Shown here piece by piece: positions 1 to 11,584 of a DNA stretch of 64,000 nucleotides. The stretch is taken from the NCBI RefSeq assembly GCF_002575655.3, contig NC_053039.3:47307290-47371289 (forward strand), in the 5' to 3' direction. The notes beneath the pieces are model-generated. The model was not told the DNA's origin. It did not search any database and saw only the letters and a program-made list of their open reading frames with translations. Position numbers and translations under genes: made by a program. Numbering within the stretch: position 1 is the stretch's first letter; every line of letters starts with the position of its first letter. The stretch comes from Aegilops tauschii subsp. strangulata (lineage: Eukaryota > Streptophyta > Magnoliopsida > Poales > Poaceae).

Positions 1-2940
1 CGGAGGAACAATATGGAGGTTCAGCTTCCTGAATTCTTCAACAAGTGAGGGCTGAACTTTATGAACCTGGAGGTGGTTGCAGTAAGACTTGCGGCTCAAG
101 GCATCAGCCATTACATTAGCCTTGCCTGGCGTATAGGAAATACCCAAGTCAAAGTCTGCAACGAGCTCCATCCATCTCTGTTGACGGAGGTTCAGATCTG
201 GCTGAGTAAACAGATACTTCAGACTTTGGTGGTCAGTGAAGATCTCGCAACGATTACCGAGAAGGTAATGCCGCCACTGCTTCAGCGCATGAATGACAGC
301 AGCAAGTTCGAGGTCGTGAACTGGGTAGTTCTCTTCGTGAGGGCGCAATTGTCGAGAGGCATAAGCAATCACTCTGCGGTCTTGCATTAGGACACAGCCT
401 AATCCTTGACGGGAAGCGTCGCAGTAGATGACAAAGTCCTTCTTAGTATCAGGTGGAGCTAGAACTGGGGCAGAAGTCAACTTGTCTTTGAGTGCTTGGA
501 AACTTTCCTGACATTTGTCTGTCCATTGGAACTTGACACCCTTATGCAACAGGGTAGTCAGAGGCATGGCGATCTTAGAGAAGTTCTCGACAAATCGACG
601 GCAATAGCTGGCGAGACCGAGAAAACTTCTGACTTGCTTAACGTTCTTGGGAGGAGTCCAATCAAGAATAGCCTGAACTCGCTCGGGGTTGACGGCAATA
701 CCATCCTTAGAGATGACATGCCCAAGATAGGTTACTTCGGGTAGCCAGAATTCACATTTAGAGAACTTGGCATATAGTTGATGTTCTCATAGCTTTTCCA
801 GCACAAGACGAAGATGTTCAACATGTTCTTCTTCGTTCTTGGAAAATATCAGGATATCATCCAGATAAACCACGACGAACTTGTCGAGGTAATCCATGAA
901 TATGTAGTTCATCAGACGAGAGAAGGTGGCTGGAGCATTGGTTAAACCGAAAGACATGACGGTGTACTCGTATGAACCATAGCGAGTCACGAAGGCGGTC
1001 TTTGGGATATCCTCTTCGCGAACACGGATCTGGTGGTAGCCCAACCTCAAGTCGAGCTTAGAGAACACTGACGAACCCGCCAGTTGATCATACAGATCAT
1101 TGATCCGAGGAAGAGGGTATTTATTCTGAATGGTAGCTTGGTTTATAGGACGGTAGTCTTGAACTAACCGGTTTGTCCCATCCTTCTTCTTGACAAAGAG
1201 AGAAGGTGCTCCCCAAGGAGAGCAACTTGGGCGAATGAATCCTTTGCGAAGAGACTTGTCGATTTCCTCCTTAAGCTCAAGGAGTTCATGCGGCGGCATT
1301 TTGTAGGGTCGCTTGGCTATAGGAGTGGTGCCTGGTTTCAAGTCGATGATGAATTCGACAGCTCTAGCAGGGGGAATCCCTGGAAGTTCTTCAGGGAAGA
1401 CGTCGAGGAATTCACGCACGACGGGAATATTTTCAATGCCCTCGAGTGGTGCAGCGTTCAATGCATTCAATGCATAGAGCCTTGCCTCGGCATTTTGCAC
1501 CAGATTAGCTTGGTAAGCAACTATTTCATCTGAAGGGTGTAGCAGATGGACGGTTTTAGTGGCGCAAACTATAGAAGCAGTATGCGCTTTCAACCAATCC
1601 ATACCCAAGATGAGGTCGATGTTAGACGTCTTCAGGATAATGGGAGAGGCATAGAATTCCAGCCCTTCGATTTCCACGGGGACATCGATGCCAACCAAGG
1701 AGGTTTGACACTGTCCCACGGGGGTTTTGACCAATACAGAGGTGTTCATCTCCTCGCATTTAACGTCGTGCTTGTATGCAAAATCTTCTGACATGAATGA
1801 ATGCGATGCACCTGTATCAAATAAAACGGATGCTGGTACTGAATTTACGAGGAGTGTACCCATCACAGTAGCAGGCTGGTCTTGAGCTTCGTTGAGATCA
1901 ACGTGGTTGGCATGAGCACGACCATAAGACTTAGCATTGTTGTTGCGGGGCTGATTGTTACCACGGCCAGTTGCTGGAAGGGCCAGTTGATTCTGGTTCT
2001 GGTTGCATTCTTTAGCACGGTGTCCTGGTTGACCACACCTGAAGCACAAGCCATTATTCGGAGTGGGAACAGGAGCTTGGGATGGTGGAGCCGGAAGTCT
2101 TGACTGCCTAGTTGGTGGTGGAGGCAGACGAGGTGCAGCATAGGTCTGCCTTGGGGCAGATGCATTTGGACGGTACGTGCTGTTCGGGATCCATATCTTA
2201 CGCTTCTGTGCGGGCGAACCCGAAGATGAGCCCGTGTCACGGTTGCGCCTGTGAGAGCTCTGGTATTCCTGCAGACCAGTTTCGACATTGATGGCCTTGT
2301 TCACCAAGGTGGCGAAATCAGCAAAGTCATGCACTAGAAGTGCGAGCTTGATGTCAGCTTGAAGGCCATCACGGAACTTCTCCTGTCTGCGTGCATCAGT
2401 TGCAATGTCTTCTTCAGCATAGCGGGACAAGTCCAGAAACTCCCGCTGATAAGCTTCGACAGTTTTGTTGCCTTGGGTGAGGTTGCGGAACTCACGCTTC
2501 TTCCGGTCCATGACTCCTTGAGGAATGAAGCGGGCACGGAAAGCAGCTTGGAAGTCTGGCCATGTGATAATTGTTCCAGCTGGCAGAGTACGCCTGTGGC
2601 TGTCCCACCATTGAGCTGCGGGTCCCTTCAAGAAGAAGGAAGCAAAGGTGACATAGCTGGCAGGGGCTACATCAGCAGACTCCATCTCATAGGTGATGTC
2701 ACGGAGCCAGTCATCAGCATCCAGAGGCTGAGTTGAGCTGCGGTAGATGGTTGGGTTGAGGCGTATGAAATCTTGAAGAGTCACTTGGGCTTGCTGCTGG
2801 TTCATATTGGGGCGAGGAAACTGAGCCATCATATTTTCCATGAATTGGCGGTTCAGTTCGAACTGTTGGATCATACCAGCCATGTACTCAGGTGGTGGTG
2901 GGGCATCGCCACCACGGCCACGACCACCTGGTCTAACCAT
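1..2940 (-). pseudogene. Ty3 gag-pol polyprotein (gag, zinc knuckle, protease, RT, RNase H), partial, one nonsense codon
   Basis: Translation probably starts at the ATG at 2940 ([17 protein letters not shown]). The preferred Met lies 20 codons inside a longer open frame, after residues that look like leader. A retrotransposon gag domain follows (around 2750-2350), then a CCHC knuckle [14 protein letters not shown] (about 2050), then an aspartic protease with [10 protein letters not shown] (about 1820). The reverse transcriptase has the [15 protein letters not shown] block, [11 protein letters not shown] and the catalytic YLDD (about 870). The frame is stopped by TGA at 787-789, where the same frame then resumes with the RT thumb and an RNase H containing YCDAS. 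The stop is likely a CGA to TGA change, a common decay mutation. The C-terminus lies beyond base 1. The gag-pol protein packages and reverse-transcribes the element RNA. Confidence 0.92.
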
Positions 2941-3177
2941 CCTGCTAATATATAACAGGGGTAGTTCAGCATTTAGAAAATTTGCAATGACAAGAATCAT
3001 TCATGATGAAACATGCATAATGAAAGGAGCACGATAGTTACTACTCAGTAGTCGGCATAGCTTACAAAAGGGGTCATGCATAGAGTTCAGTACACAGGGT
3101 TCAGTACATAGACTAAAACATCATAGGCGGCACACAGGCTCGCGGCGAATGCCTTTAACACTACAAACAAGCCTACA

Positions 3178-3966
3178 TCAGTCCCAAGAGGTACTGTGGA
3201 GGTAATCGTAGCCCGACAGCTGGTAGTGAGGCAACAGATAGCCCTCCACGTCAGCAGACTGGGGGCCGCGGATACTCAGGTGTAGAGCCCGACGCTCAGG
3301 TGGCAGAAGAGGACCAAGTGCGGGAGAGTAGCCTCCCACCTCTGGCCAACCGACACCGTGGGGCATCACGGTCCTGGCTGGGTAGATCGCAGTACGCGGT
3401 ACCTGTCTAGACCGAACAAAGGGGTGCAGCAGCGTCAGAGCACGGAAAAGGTGCTGCCGGGTGGTGTACATCTCGTGGCGAAGAGCTCGGTTAGCTCGAT
3501 CCAGCCCATCAGCATGCAGAACCAGGTGCTGATGGTAGAAGGGCTCTCGGGTGACAGTGGAGTAGGCAGCAGTATAGTATCCCTCCGCACCAACATCAGA
3601 GGCGATAGCAATGTGCCTGAAAGGGGAGGTGTCCAACTCCTGATACTCTCCACGAAGACGTGTCAGAGCAGCATAGGCAGCATCGTGGACAGCCATATCG
3701 ATGGTCACACCAACACCATGTGCGGTGTGCAGCACAGTAGTGGAGTCATACTCCCGAGAGTAGAGGTGGACGATGGCACGGTACTGCTCCTGGTTAAAGT
3801 CCTGGTACTCCTCGTAGACGGTGTACTCAGGGTGCCAGCGATAACCCAGATAGGTCATCATCTCAGCTAGCACCGCAGGTGATCCCGAGGCACCAATGGC
3901 CGTCGTGTGGCGCACGACCTGCCTCGTGGGTTCCATCTGAAAGCCAAGACGTTTCAAATGAGTCAA
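3178..3966 (-). CDS. Extra sense ORF in the retrotransposon leader, dsRNA-binding-like pattern
   Basis: An intact 262-codon frame lies between the primer site and gag of the long-LTR Ty3 element, in the same sense. Typical Ty3 elements have no ORF here. Residues about 31-105 show the spacing of a double-stranded RNA-binding fold: an N-terminal helix (VLAEMMTYLGY), PEYTVYEEYQ, a strand EQYRAIVHLYS, then HGVGVT followed by AVHDAAYAALTRL, which matches the G-x-G...A-x-x-AA-x-x-AL-x-x-L end of that fold. The lysine pair usually found before that helix is absent, so RNA binding is uncertain. The C-terminal 150 residues (from about FRHIAIASD to the end) are not recognised. The function is inferred only; it may be an accessory protein of the element. 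Confidence 0.6.
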   Translation of the reverse strand: MTHLKRLGFQMEPTRQVVRHTTAIGASGSPAVLAEMMTYLGYRWHPEYTVYEEYQDFNQEQYRAIVHLYSREYDSTTVLHTAHGVGVTIDMAVHDAAYAALTRLRGEYQELDTSPFRHIAIASDVGAEGYYTAAYSTVTREPFYHQHLVLHADGLDRANRALRHEMYTTRQHLFRALTLLHPFVRSRQVPRTAIYPARTVMPHGVGWPEVGGYSPALGPLLPPERRALHLSIRGPQSADVEGYLLPHYQLSGYDYLHSTSWD

Positions 3967-4255
3967 ATGACAGTGTGTGAGTTGTTCAAAATACTATTCT
4001 GAGAAACAACTATGGCTTATCCAACTTTGGGGTGAATGTGGTCACGGGATCCTAGTGTTAGAGTTAGTAAATTCGTTTAACCCGAGTAGAAGAGAGTTCA
4101 GAGTCCCAGAGTAAAGGTCGAGGAGTAAAAGATACTAGTACCACCCAATGGCGACGTGGGCCCGTAAGACACACAGCCATGTTAGTAAAAGTTTTTGCAA
4201 TGACTAGTCTCGACTTCGGCCAAGGAGTGTGGAAGGGGGGTTCCTACAGGCAGTC
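3967..4255 (-). other. Untranslated leader of the Ty3 element
   Basis: This is the non-coding stretch between the primer-binding site and the leader ORF. No ORF of useful length or repeat was seen. It would be the 5' untranslated part of the genomic RNA, where packaging signals normally lie. Confidence 0.5.
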
Positions 4256-4269
4256 GGCTCTGATACCAA
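4256..4269 (-). other. Primer-binding site (tRNA-iMet type)
   Basis: On the minus strand TTGGTATCAGAGCC lies two bases after the end of the LTR. TGGTATCAGAGC is the usual plant site complementary to the 3' end of initiator methionine tRNA. It fixes the LTR end and the orientation of the element. Confidence 0.93.
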
Positions 4270-4271
4270 CT

Positions 4272-7200
4272 TGTGACGCCCCCGATTTGACCGTACACTA
4301 ATCATGCACGCAAATGTGTACGACCAAGATCAGGGACTCACGGGAAGATATCACAACACAACTCTAAAACATAAATAAGTCATACAAGCATCATAATACA
4401 AGCCAGGGGCCTCGAGGGCTCGAATACAAGTGCTCGATCACAGACGAGTCAGCGGAAGCAACGATATCTGAGTACAGACATAAGTTAAACAAGTTTGCCT
4501 TAAGAAGGCTAGCACAAACAGGGATACAGATCGAACGAGGCGCAGGCCTCCTGCCTGGGATCCTCCTAACTACTCCTGATCGTCGTCAGCGGGCTGCACG
4601 TAGTAGTAGGCACCTCCAGTGTCGTAGGTGTCGTCGTCGACGGTGGCGTCTGGCTCCTGGACTCCAACATCTGGTTGTGACAACCAGATAGAAAAGAAAA
4701 GGGGGGAAAGAGGGAAAGAAGCAACCGTGAGTACTCATCCAAAGTACTCGCAAGCAAGGAGCTACACTACATATGCATGGGTATATGTGTAAAGGGGCAT
4801 ATCAGTGGACTGAACTGCAGAATGCCAGAATAAAAGGGGGATAGCTAGTCCTGTCGAAGACTACGCTTCTGGTCATCTCCATCTTGCAGCAGGTAGAAGA
4901 GAGTAGATTGAAGTCCTCCAAGTAGCATCGCATAGCATAATCCTACCCGGCAATCCCCTCCTCGACGCCCTGTTAGAGAGCGACCACCGGGTTGTATCTG
5001 GCACTTGGAAGGGTGTATTTTATTCAGTATCCAGTTCTAGTTGTCATAAGGTCAAGGCACAACTCCGGGTCGTCCTTTTACCGAGGGACACGGCTATTCG
5101 AATAGATAAACTTCCCTGCAGGGGTGCACCACATAACCCAACACGCTCGATCCCATTTGGCCGGACACACTTTTCTGGGTCATGCCCGGCCTCGTAAGAT
5201 CAACACGTCGCAGCCCCACCTAGGCTCAACAGAGAGGTCAGCACGCCGGTCTAACCCTATGCGCGCAGGGGTCTGGGCCCATCGCCCTATGCACACCTGC
5301 ACGTTGCGTACGCGGCCGGAAGCAGACCTAGCCTAGTGGCGTTCCAGTCCAATCCGGCGCGCGCCACTCAGTCGCTGACGTCAAAAGAGCTTCGGCTGAT
5401 ACCACGACGTCGGGATACCCATAACTACTCCCACGTAGATGGTTAGTGCGTATAGACCAAATGGCCAGACTCAGATCAAATACCAAGATCTCGTTAAGCG
5501 TGTTAAGTATCCGCGAACGCCGACCAGGGCCAGGCCCACCTCTCACCTAGGCGGTCTCAACCTGCCCTGTCGCTCCGCCACAAAGATCCACTTGCGGGTA
5601 CTCCTACGAGCCGACCCGACTTTAGTCATCACATGTGTCATGTATATAGTATATAAGTATATGCCCGTGATCACCGCCCAGGTGATCACGGCCCGATAGT
5701 ATAGCACAGCAGACGGACAAGAATGTAGGGCCACTGATGGAAATCTAGCATCCTATACTAAGCATGTAGGATTGCAGGTAAAGGTAGTAACAATAGTAGC
5801 AAGGATAGGCTATGCATCAGAATAGGATATCGAAAAGCAGTAACATGCTACACTACTCTAATGCAAGCAGTAGAGATTAGAGTAGGCGATATCTGGTGAT
5901 CAAAGGGGGGGCTTGCCTGGTTGCTCTGGCAAGTAGGAGGGGTCGTCGACTCCGTAGTCGAACTGGGCAGCAGCAGTGTCGGTCTCGTAGTCTACCGGAG
6001 AGAAGAGGGGGAAGAAACAGTAAATACAATGCAAACATAAGCATGACGATGCGTGACATGACAATGAGCGGTGCTAGGGGTGTCCTAACGCGACAGTAAG
6101 TGTTACCGGTGAAGGGGGGGAACATCCGGGAGGTATTCCCGATGTTTCGCGTTTTCGGACAGACGGACCGGAGGGGGGAAAGTTGCTAGTTCGATAGGTT
6201 AGGGAGGTGTGGTGGACGAACGGACTGCGTATTCGGATTCGTCTCGTCGTTCTGAGCAACTTTCATATAGAAAACATTTTCATCCGAGTTACGGTTTAAA
6301 AGATATGAATTTTCAAAGTTTATTTGAATTTCTGGAATTATTTAATTAACAGAAAAAGGGATATGACGTCAGCATGACGTAGGAGTGACGTCAGCGGTCA
6401 ACAGTCCGGGTTGACTGGTCAAACTGACAAGGGGGACCCACCTGTCATAGACAGTGGGTTAACAGAGGATTAAACTAATTAGTTTTTAGTTAATTAACTA
6501 CTGGGCCCACCTGTCAGTGAGAGATTATTTAAACTAATTAATTTTATTTATAAAACATTTTCTTTTTCTTTTCTTTTTTAATTATTGCGGCGGGGCCCGC
6601 ATGTCAGTGACTGGGCCTGCCCAGTCAGCAGTTGACTGGGTCAACCCAGTCAACTAGGGCCCGTGGGGGCCACTGGCAGTGACCCAGGGGGTGGCCCCAG
6701 GTGTGCCACGTCGGCGGCCGGCGCCGGAGCAACGCCGGCGACCAGACGCACGGCGGCGCGGCTCGGGAGGGGTACGGGTTTCGCGTACAGGGGGTCTCCG
6801 GAGGCGTGGCTGGGCGCGTTCGACGCGGCTCGACGTCGCGCGTCCAACGGCGGTGGTCGGAGGGGCTGGAACGGCCGGAGTCGACCGCTACGAGCTCGCC
6901 GGCGGCGAGGTGCTATGGGTGCCCGACGGAAGCTACGCTAGAGCGCGCGAACGGGCAAGCGTATGGGCTGGGGGGCATCTACGTACGGCGGGGAGTGCAA
7001 CGGGCTTAACCCCGTGACCAATTGGTCACCGGAGACCCGCCGGCGGCGAGCTCCGCGGCGCGGCGTTCGGGCGCGCGTGGGGGAGCAGCTACGGAGCGTG
7101 GGCGAGCTAGCGGAGAGGGGGAGGAGGTAGAGGAGCTCACAGTGGAGCCGTAGGGAGTGGCAGTGAGCTCGGGGAGGGCGCGGGGTAGCCGGAGTCGGCG

Positions 7201-8022
7201 ACGATCGACGGCGGACGTGCGGGGAAGACGAGCTCGGGGAGGTCGATGCAGTGGCGCTCGGCTCGTTCCCGATGGCGCAGTCGGCGTAGTCGACGGCGGG
7301 GAGTCGTTCGGGCACGTCGTCGGGGCGATCTGGGCATGGTGGCCGCGGGAACTACGGTGAACGGCGGCGAGCGCGTTCGGGCAGAGGGGAACGGAGGGGA
7401 GAGGGAGGGGGATCTGGCGGGGGAGAAGGCGCAGAGGCCGAGGGAGAGCGGGGGCGAGTGGGAGAGAGGCCCGAGGGAGCGGGGGGCCGCTGGCGCCCTT
7501 ATCCTCTCGCGGGGTTCACCGCCGGCGAGGGGGTTCGGCGGCGACGCGCCCCGTTCCGACCCGGTCGGGGGAACAGGAAGGGGACGCGGGGGGGGGGGGG
7601 GGGGGGAAGGTGGGCTGGGCCGGGGCGCGGCTGCGGGTGGCGGCCCAGCTTGGGCCGGGGGGGGTGTGGGCCGTTGTTCCAGTGGGGGGGGAGCGGGCCT
7701 TTTTTCCTTTGCTTTCTTTTTCTGTTTTGTTTTCTGTTTTCTCTTATTTGTTTATTTCCTTATTTGTTTTATTTCATTTAAGAGTATTTAGACATTTTAT
7801 AAAAATGTGATTTCTCCACCATAATTACCAGTGTATTATTTAGAACCCACTGAACATTTTTGTTTGAATTTTTGAAAACTTTTATTTTCCACTTTTAAAT
7901 TTAATTGAAGTTTGAACTAGGAGTTTGAAAAGGGTGTGGTTCAAATGTGATCTAGCCCTGTTTAGCAATATGATTAGCTTAATCACATGGGGTTACTGTA
8001 GCATGATTCTCAGGGTGTTACA
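4272..8022 (-). repeat. 5' LTR (3751 bp) of the Ty3 element
   Basis: Bounded on the plus strand by TGTGACGCCCCCGATT at 4272 and GGTGTTACA ending at 8022, giving TG...CA termini. The inner border abuts the primer-binding site. The LTR is very long for a Ty3 element and is a mosaic: a moderately GC-rich part (4272-6250), an AT-rich step (6250-6590), a strongly GC-rich block (6600-7700) with a 19-base G run at 7588-7606, and an AT-rich end. The GC-rich block has many overlapping open frames on both strands, but they look like a composition effect; none is recognised as a gene. Confidence 0.9.
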
Positions 8023-10524
8023 AAGGACCACCGCATCCTCCGATCTACCAGCTGATGACGATGTGCGTAATCCGGAACCAGAGGTAGAACTTGACTCTCT
8101 TGGTTCATTTTTCATACATCTCATTGACAATGATTATTATCAGGACAACGATGAGGGCAGTCATGCTGAGGACGTAGAGGTAACCATTCTTTCCTCCGAT
8201 TCAGATCCTCTGCCAACATCAAAAATCCGTCAAGCAAACCGGAAAGTAAATTTTTCTCACCCTCTTGCTTACTTGGACCCAAACTTTCTTTTGAAGACGC
8301 AGCAGCACAAAGCTCGCCGTACAACCCGGCACAGCGGCCAGGTAGTTACCTCCGCCGGTTTACCGAACAGTCCGGTTCGGAAACACCGATCAGAGGTCTC
8401 TTATCCCATTGATACTTCATGCCCAAAAGCAGGTTGTTTTCGCCAGCCTCTTAACCCGTCTGATTCAAATTATCAGGGCACTTCTCACTCATCCTCTGGC
8501 GAGTCATCGGCCACACAGCTTCCACCCCTCAAAACAGTTCCTGGGTGAGTTATGCACATGTCTTTATTCTTGATGTGTTATCTTTACATACTGTACTTGA
8601 TCCTTATATCTATCTTTTCTCAGCGCCAAGCCAAGACCCAGCAAGAAAGCTTGGTTAAACAAACCGGCTGATGATAATGTAGCTGCTGAACCGGAGAAAA
8701 CTCCAGATCTGGAAGAAACCGATGCTGACGCCATGCTTCACGATCCGCCGCTTCAAGACCATGATTTCCTTGCTGAACAAGTGCAAGTTGACACTACAAG
8801 CCATGCAGACCGGCCGACCAGCCCTGTCCGAACTGATGACAAACCGGTCAGTCCAGCTAAGGACACTGATAAACCGCCAACTCCGGTGAAGGCTGCTGAT
8901 GAACAAGAAGATGACGTTATGATTACTGGTACTGGCCACACCACTCCTGGCAATCCTGTAGCTTTGTCAAAGCATACTGCCAAGGATGATCTCTCTGCTA
9001 TCGGCAAAGGCAAATGGAATGCCGATTTATCAAGCTACGCTCATCTCAATGCTCAAGATATTCACTCTAGCTTCTTGAACCGTCTGTATACCAGCCGTGA
9101 CTATGAAGCTAGTTTGGTAAACTTGATGAAGGAGCGATATGAGGTAACTACTGTTTTTCTCTTTTGTCCAATTGCAGTTTATCAACTCCTAGTAGCCCCC
9201 AAGTGACGGTTTATGATACCAACCTAAACCGGGACTTTCGTCATAACTTAACTTTGCATATTTAGCCTCCAGGGACCGGATTATCTTTTTCAGATGAACC
9301 GGTTCCGTAAATTTTGCCATACTGCTCTTTCGCCGGTATAGCCCCCAAGGGCCAGTTTAACTTTATAAAGATGAACCGGGACTGTAGAAGAACTCTCATA
9401 CCAATAGTTTTTGAGCAAACACACATTAGCCCCCAAGTATCAAGGGGATAACTTGTTATGTGCTTGGTACTTCAAATATGTACTGTCAACTCACTATGTA
9501 TCTGTCTCTTTATAGGCTGAACTGAGCAAGAAGGAAAGCCAAACCGCTGATCTGCAAGAGAACATCAAGTCCCAACAGGCCGAAACTTCCAAAGCAAAAG
9601 ATGAGCTGACGAGCGCCTTAGCCGCTATGTAAAAGCTAAAGGAGAGCTTTGCCAAGGAGCGGGCGGATTGGAACACAGAGAAATCCGCTTTGCGGAAAAG
9701 AGCCGAAGACGCAGAAGCATCTCTCAAACCGGTGGTAGACGAGCTGACTAGGGTAAAGCGACATGTACATGCGATGACCGCTGCTGTGTTTGGTAAGCAT
9801 CTTTTCTTTAATACTGTTAACATATCTTCCCATGCGATGCCGGTTTACTGATGTTTGCAATGATGCAGGAACTCGCATCAGTCATCTGGGCTCTGATGTT
9901 CAGAAGAAGCTGAAGGCTGCCTACACGCTGATAGAACAACTGTATACCGACGCTCAACGAATTATCTGCACCACTTCTCACAATAAGCCGACCCGGATGT
10001 TGATCAAGGATACCTTAGACAGGCTATCTATGCTGCCTGCCCGGATAGAAGAGCTGAAGAGGTCTGCTGCAAGGGCTGGCGCACTGACCGCACTAACCCG
10101 GGCAAAAGCATGGGTGCCTGATCTTGATCCGACGGACGTGGCTAAAGGCTACCCAAGCTTAAAAGAAGACGGATCAGAGTTTGGCACTAATGATCTTCGC
10201 GCCATAAACCGGGAAGTACGTCCACTGGCTTGTCAACTTGCTGAAGAGGCTGATCTTTCATTTTACCAGGCAAGCTATGATACCAATAACAAGCGGGTTG
10301 CTGCACCAACTCCTGAGGCTCAAAACCTGATCCCTCCAATCCGTAAGCACACTTATGCCCCTGATATTGAACCGTCCACCCTTATAAGCGACGAAGTTGT
10401 GTTCCAAGCTTTAACTGGGATCGACTGGACAACTGTTGACTTCTAGCCGCCGGGTAGGGACGAAGAAGATGAACCGGCGCAAGATGATCCGCAGCCATCA
10501 GGTCAAGCTGCTCAGCGATCATAA
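8023..10524 (+). pseudogene. Antisense additional ORF (aORF) of the Tat-like element, four exons visible, 5'-truncated
   Basis: Exons by GT-AG borders and frame continuity: up to 8544, 8624-9143, 9516-9792 and 9869-10524. The 5' part is cut off by the long-LTR Ty3 insertion. The protein is hydrophilic. Exon 2 is rich in Pro, Lys and acidic residues (repeated PTSPVRTDDKPVSPAKDTDKP type runs). Exon 3 is a heptad-like coiled coil (LSKKESQTADLQENIKSQQA...). Exon 4 (GTRISHLGSDVQKKLKAAY...) is helical and its last third is a conserved-looking globular tail. There is an in-frame TAA at 9630-9632, and a TAG at 10444-10446 stops it 26 codons before the likely ancestral TAA at 10522. Its position antisense and 3' to pol matches the additional ORFs of Tat elements. 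The biochemical function is unknown. Confidence 0.75.
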
Positions 10525-11210
10525 CCCGGGGGCCGGTTTAATCTTCCATACTGCAATGTTTATTGAGAAACAATTATTCCTTTGAGCACTGAAACGCCTT
10601 GTAATAGGCTAGTTAAAACACTTGGTCTGTTATGCCTTCGTGCATATTTATCTGCAACTGATGCGTGTTAATCCGCCATGCTTGAGATATGATGTTCATA
10701 ATCCATAGCTATTTATTCAAGCTGTTCCTGCAGATAAGGAGCTTAAAGCGCCCTGGCGGTTTACCATCGGGCAGGTCATGATACCCAACTATATATATGA
10801 CCAAGGTTTATAACCAAGGTTGTAAAAGATAACCAAATATGGAAATATATGATACCTATGACCTTTAGGCATAGTGTTGGCTGACCAACCTTGTAATGAG
10901 GGTAATAACCCTAATCCGGAGTAAAAGTATCTCCTGTTATATAATGCCGGTTTACAATAAAACCATTCCGGGTTGTGATAAACACCGGTTTATTCCATAC
11001 TGGTGACTATGAGTCAAAACTAGACCGGGTTGATAGTCTCCGGATTATAAATTGGTCATGTACTGACAACTTGTAGTTGACAGCCTAACCGGGTTGATAA
11101 ACACCGATTTGAAAACATCACAAATCTTAGCAAAAGAAAAAGAAACTTAGCAAAAGGCAAATAAAACCGTTGTAGTCGAGGCTTTTCACGGGCTGCCAGG
11201 CCCCAAATTT
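10525..11210. other. 3' untranslated region of the Tat-like element, no ORF
   Basis: About 690 bases between the antisense ORF and the tandem repeat array. Rich in short scattered CCGG/AACCGG and GGTTTA words, as is the whole element. No coding potential was seen. Confidence 0.5.
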
Positions 11211-11584
11211 GATCAAGAGGTGTTGCTGTGGTTCGGGTTCGACCAAGCCCCCAAGTGATGCTGTGGCATTACGCCGACCAAGAGGTGTTGCTATGGTTCG
11301 GGTTCGACCAAGCCCCCAAGTGATGTTGTGGCATTACGCCGATCAAGAGGTGTTGCTATGGTTCGGGTTCGACCAAGCCCCCAAGTGATGCTGTGGCATT
11401 ACGCCGATCAAGAGGCGTAGCTATGGTTCGGGTTCGACCAAGCCCCCAAGTGATGTTGTGGCATTACGCCGATCAAGAGGCGTAGCTATGGTTTGGGTTC
11501 GACCAAGCCCCCAAGTGATGCTGTGGCATTACGCCGATCAAGAGGCGTAGCTATGGTTCGGATACGACCAAGCCCCCAAGTGAT
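11211..11584 (-). repeat. 65-bp tandem repeat array, about 5.75 copies
   Basis: Units start at 11211, 11276, 11341, 11406, 11471 and 11536. Each begins GATCAAGAGG (once GACCAAGAGG) and five end with GTGGCATTACGCC; the sixth is cut at about 11584. Copies differ at few positions, for example GTGTTGCTATGG against GCGTAGCTATGG. Variants group as 1-3 and 4-6, which suggests stepwise duplication. The array lies in the 3' UTR between pol and the antisense ORF, where Tat elements are known to carry satellite-like repeats. Confidence 0.95.

Larger units (their letters stand above)
1..8022 (-). mobile_element. Ty3/gypsy LTR retrotransposon with very long LTR, 5' part only
   Basis: The element reads on the minus strand from a 5' LTR (4272-8022) through primer site, leader ORF, gag, protease and reverse transcriptase to RNase H, and leaves the window at base 1, so integrase and the 3' LTR are not seen. 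The LTR has TG...CA ends. The base after it begins AAGGA (8023-8027), a candidate 5-bp target duplication whose partner lies outside the window. It interrupts the antisense ORF of the Tat-like element that continues from 8023, so it is the younger insertion. The domain order PR-RT-RNaseH is that of Ty3 elements. The RT resembles chromovirus-type sequences, but the lineage cannot be fixed without the integrase. Confidence 0.93.

Noticed and set aside
6663..7791. Several overlapping plus- and minus-strand frames over 90-180 codons in the GC-rich block
   Set aside because: They lie inside the LTR, overlap each other on both strands, and are low-complexity R/G/A/P-rich; expected from GC content alone.
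8040..10524. An independent host gene with coiled coil
   Set aside because: It lies antisense and 3' to a Tat-like pol, shares the AACCGG-rich composition of that element, and carries stops; best explained as the element's additional ORF.
11211..11584. CRISPR array or other prokaryotic repeat
   Set aside because: The 65-bp units are contiguous with no unique spacers and lie in a plant retrotransposon 3' UTR.
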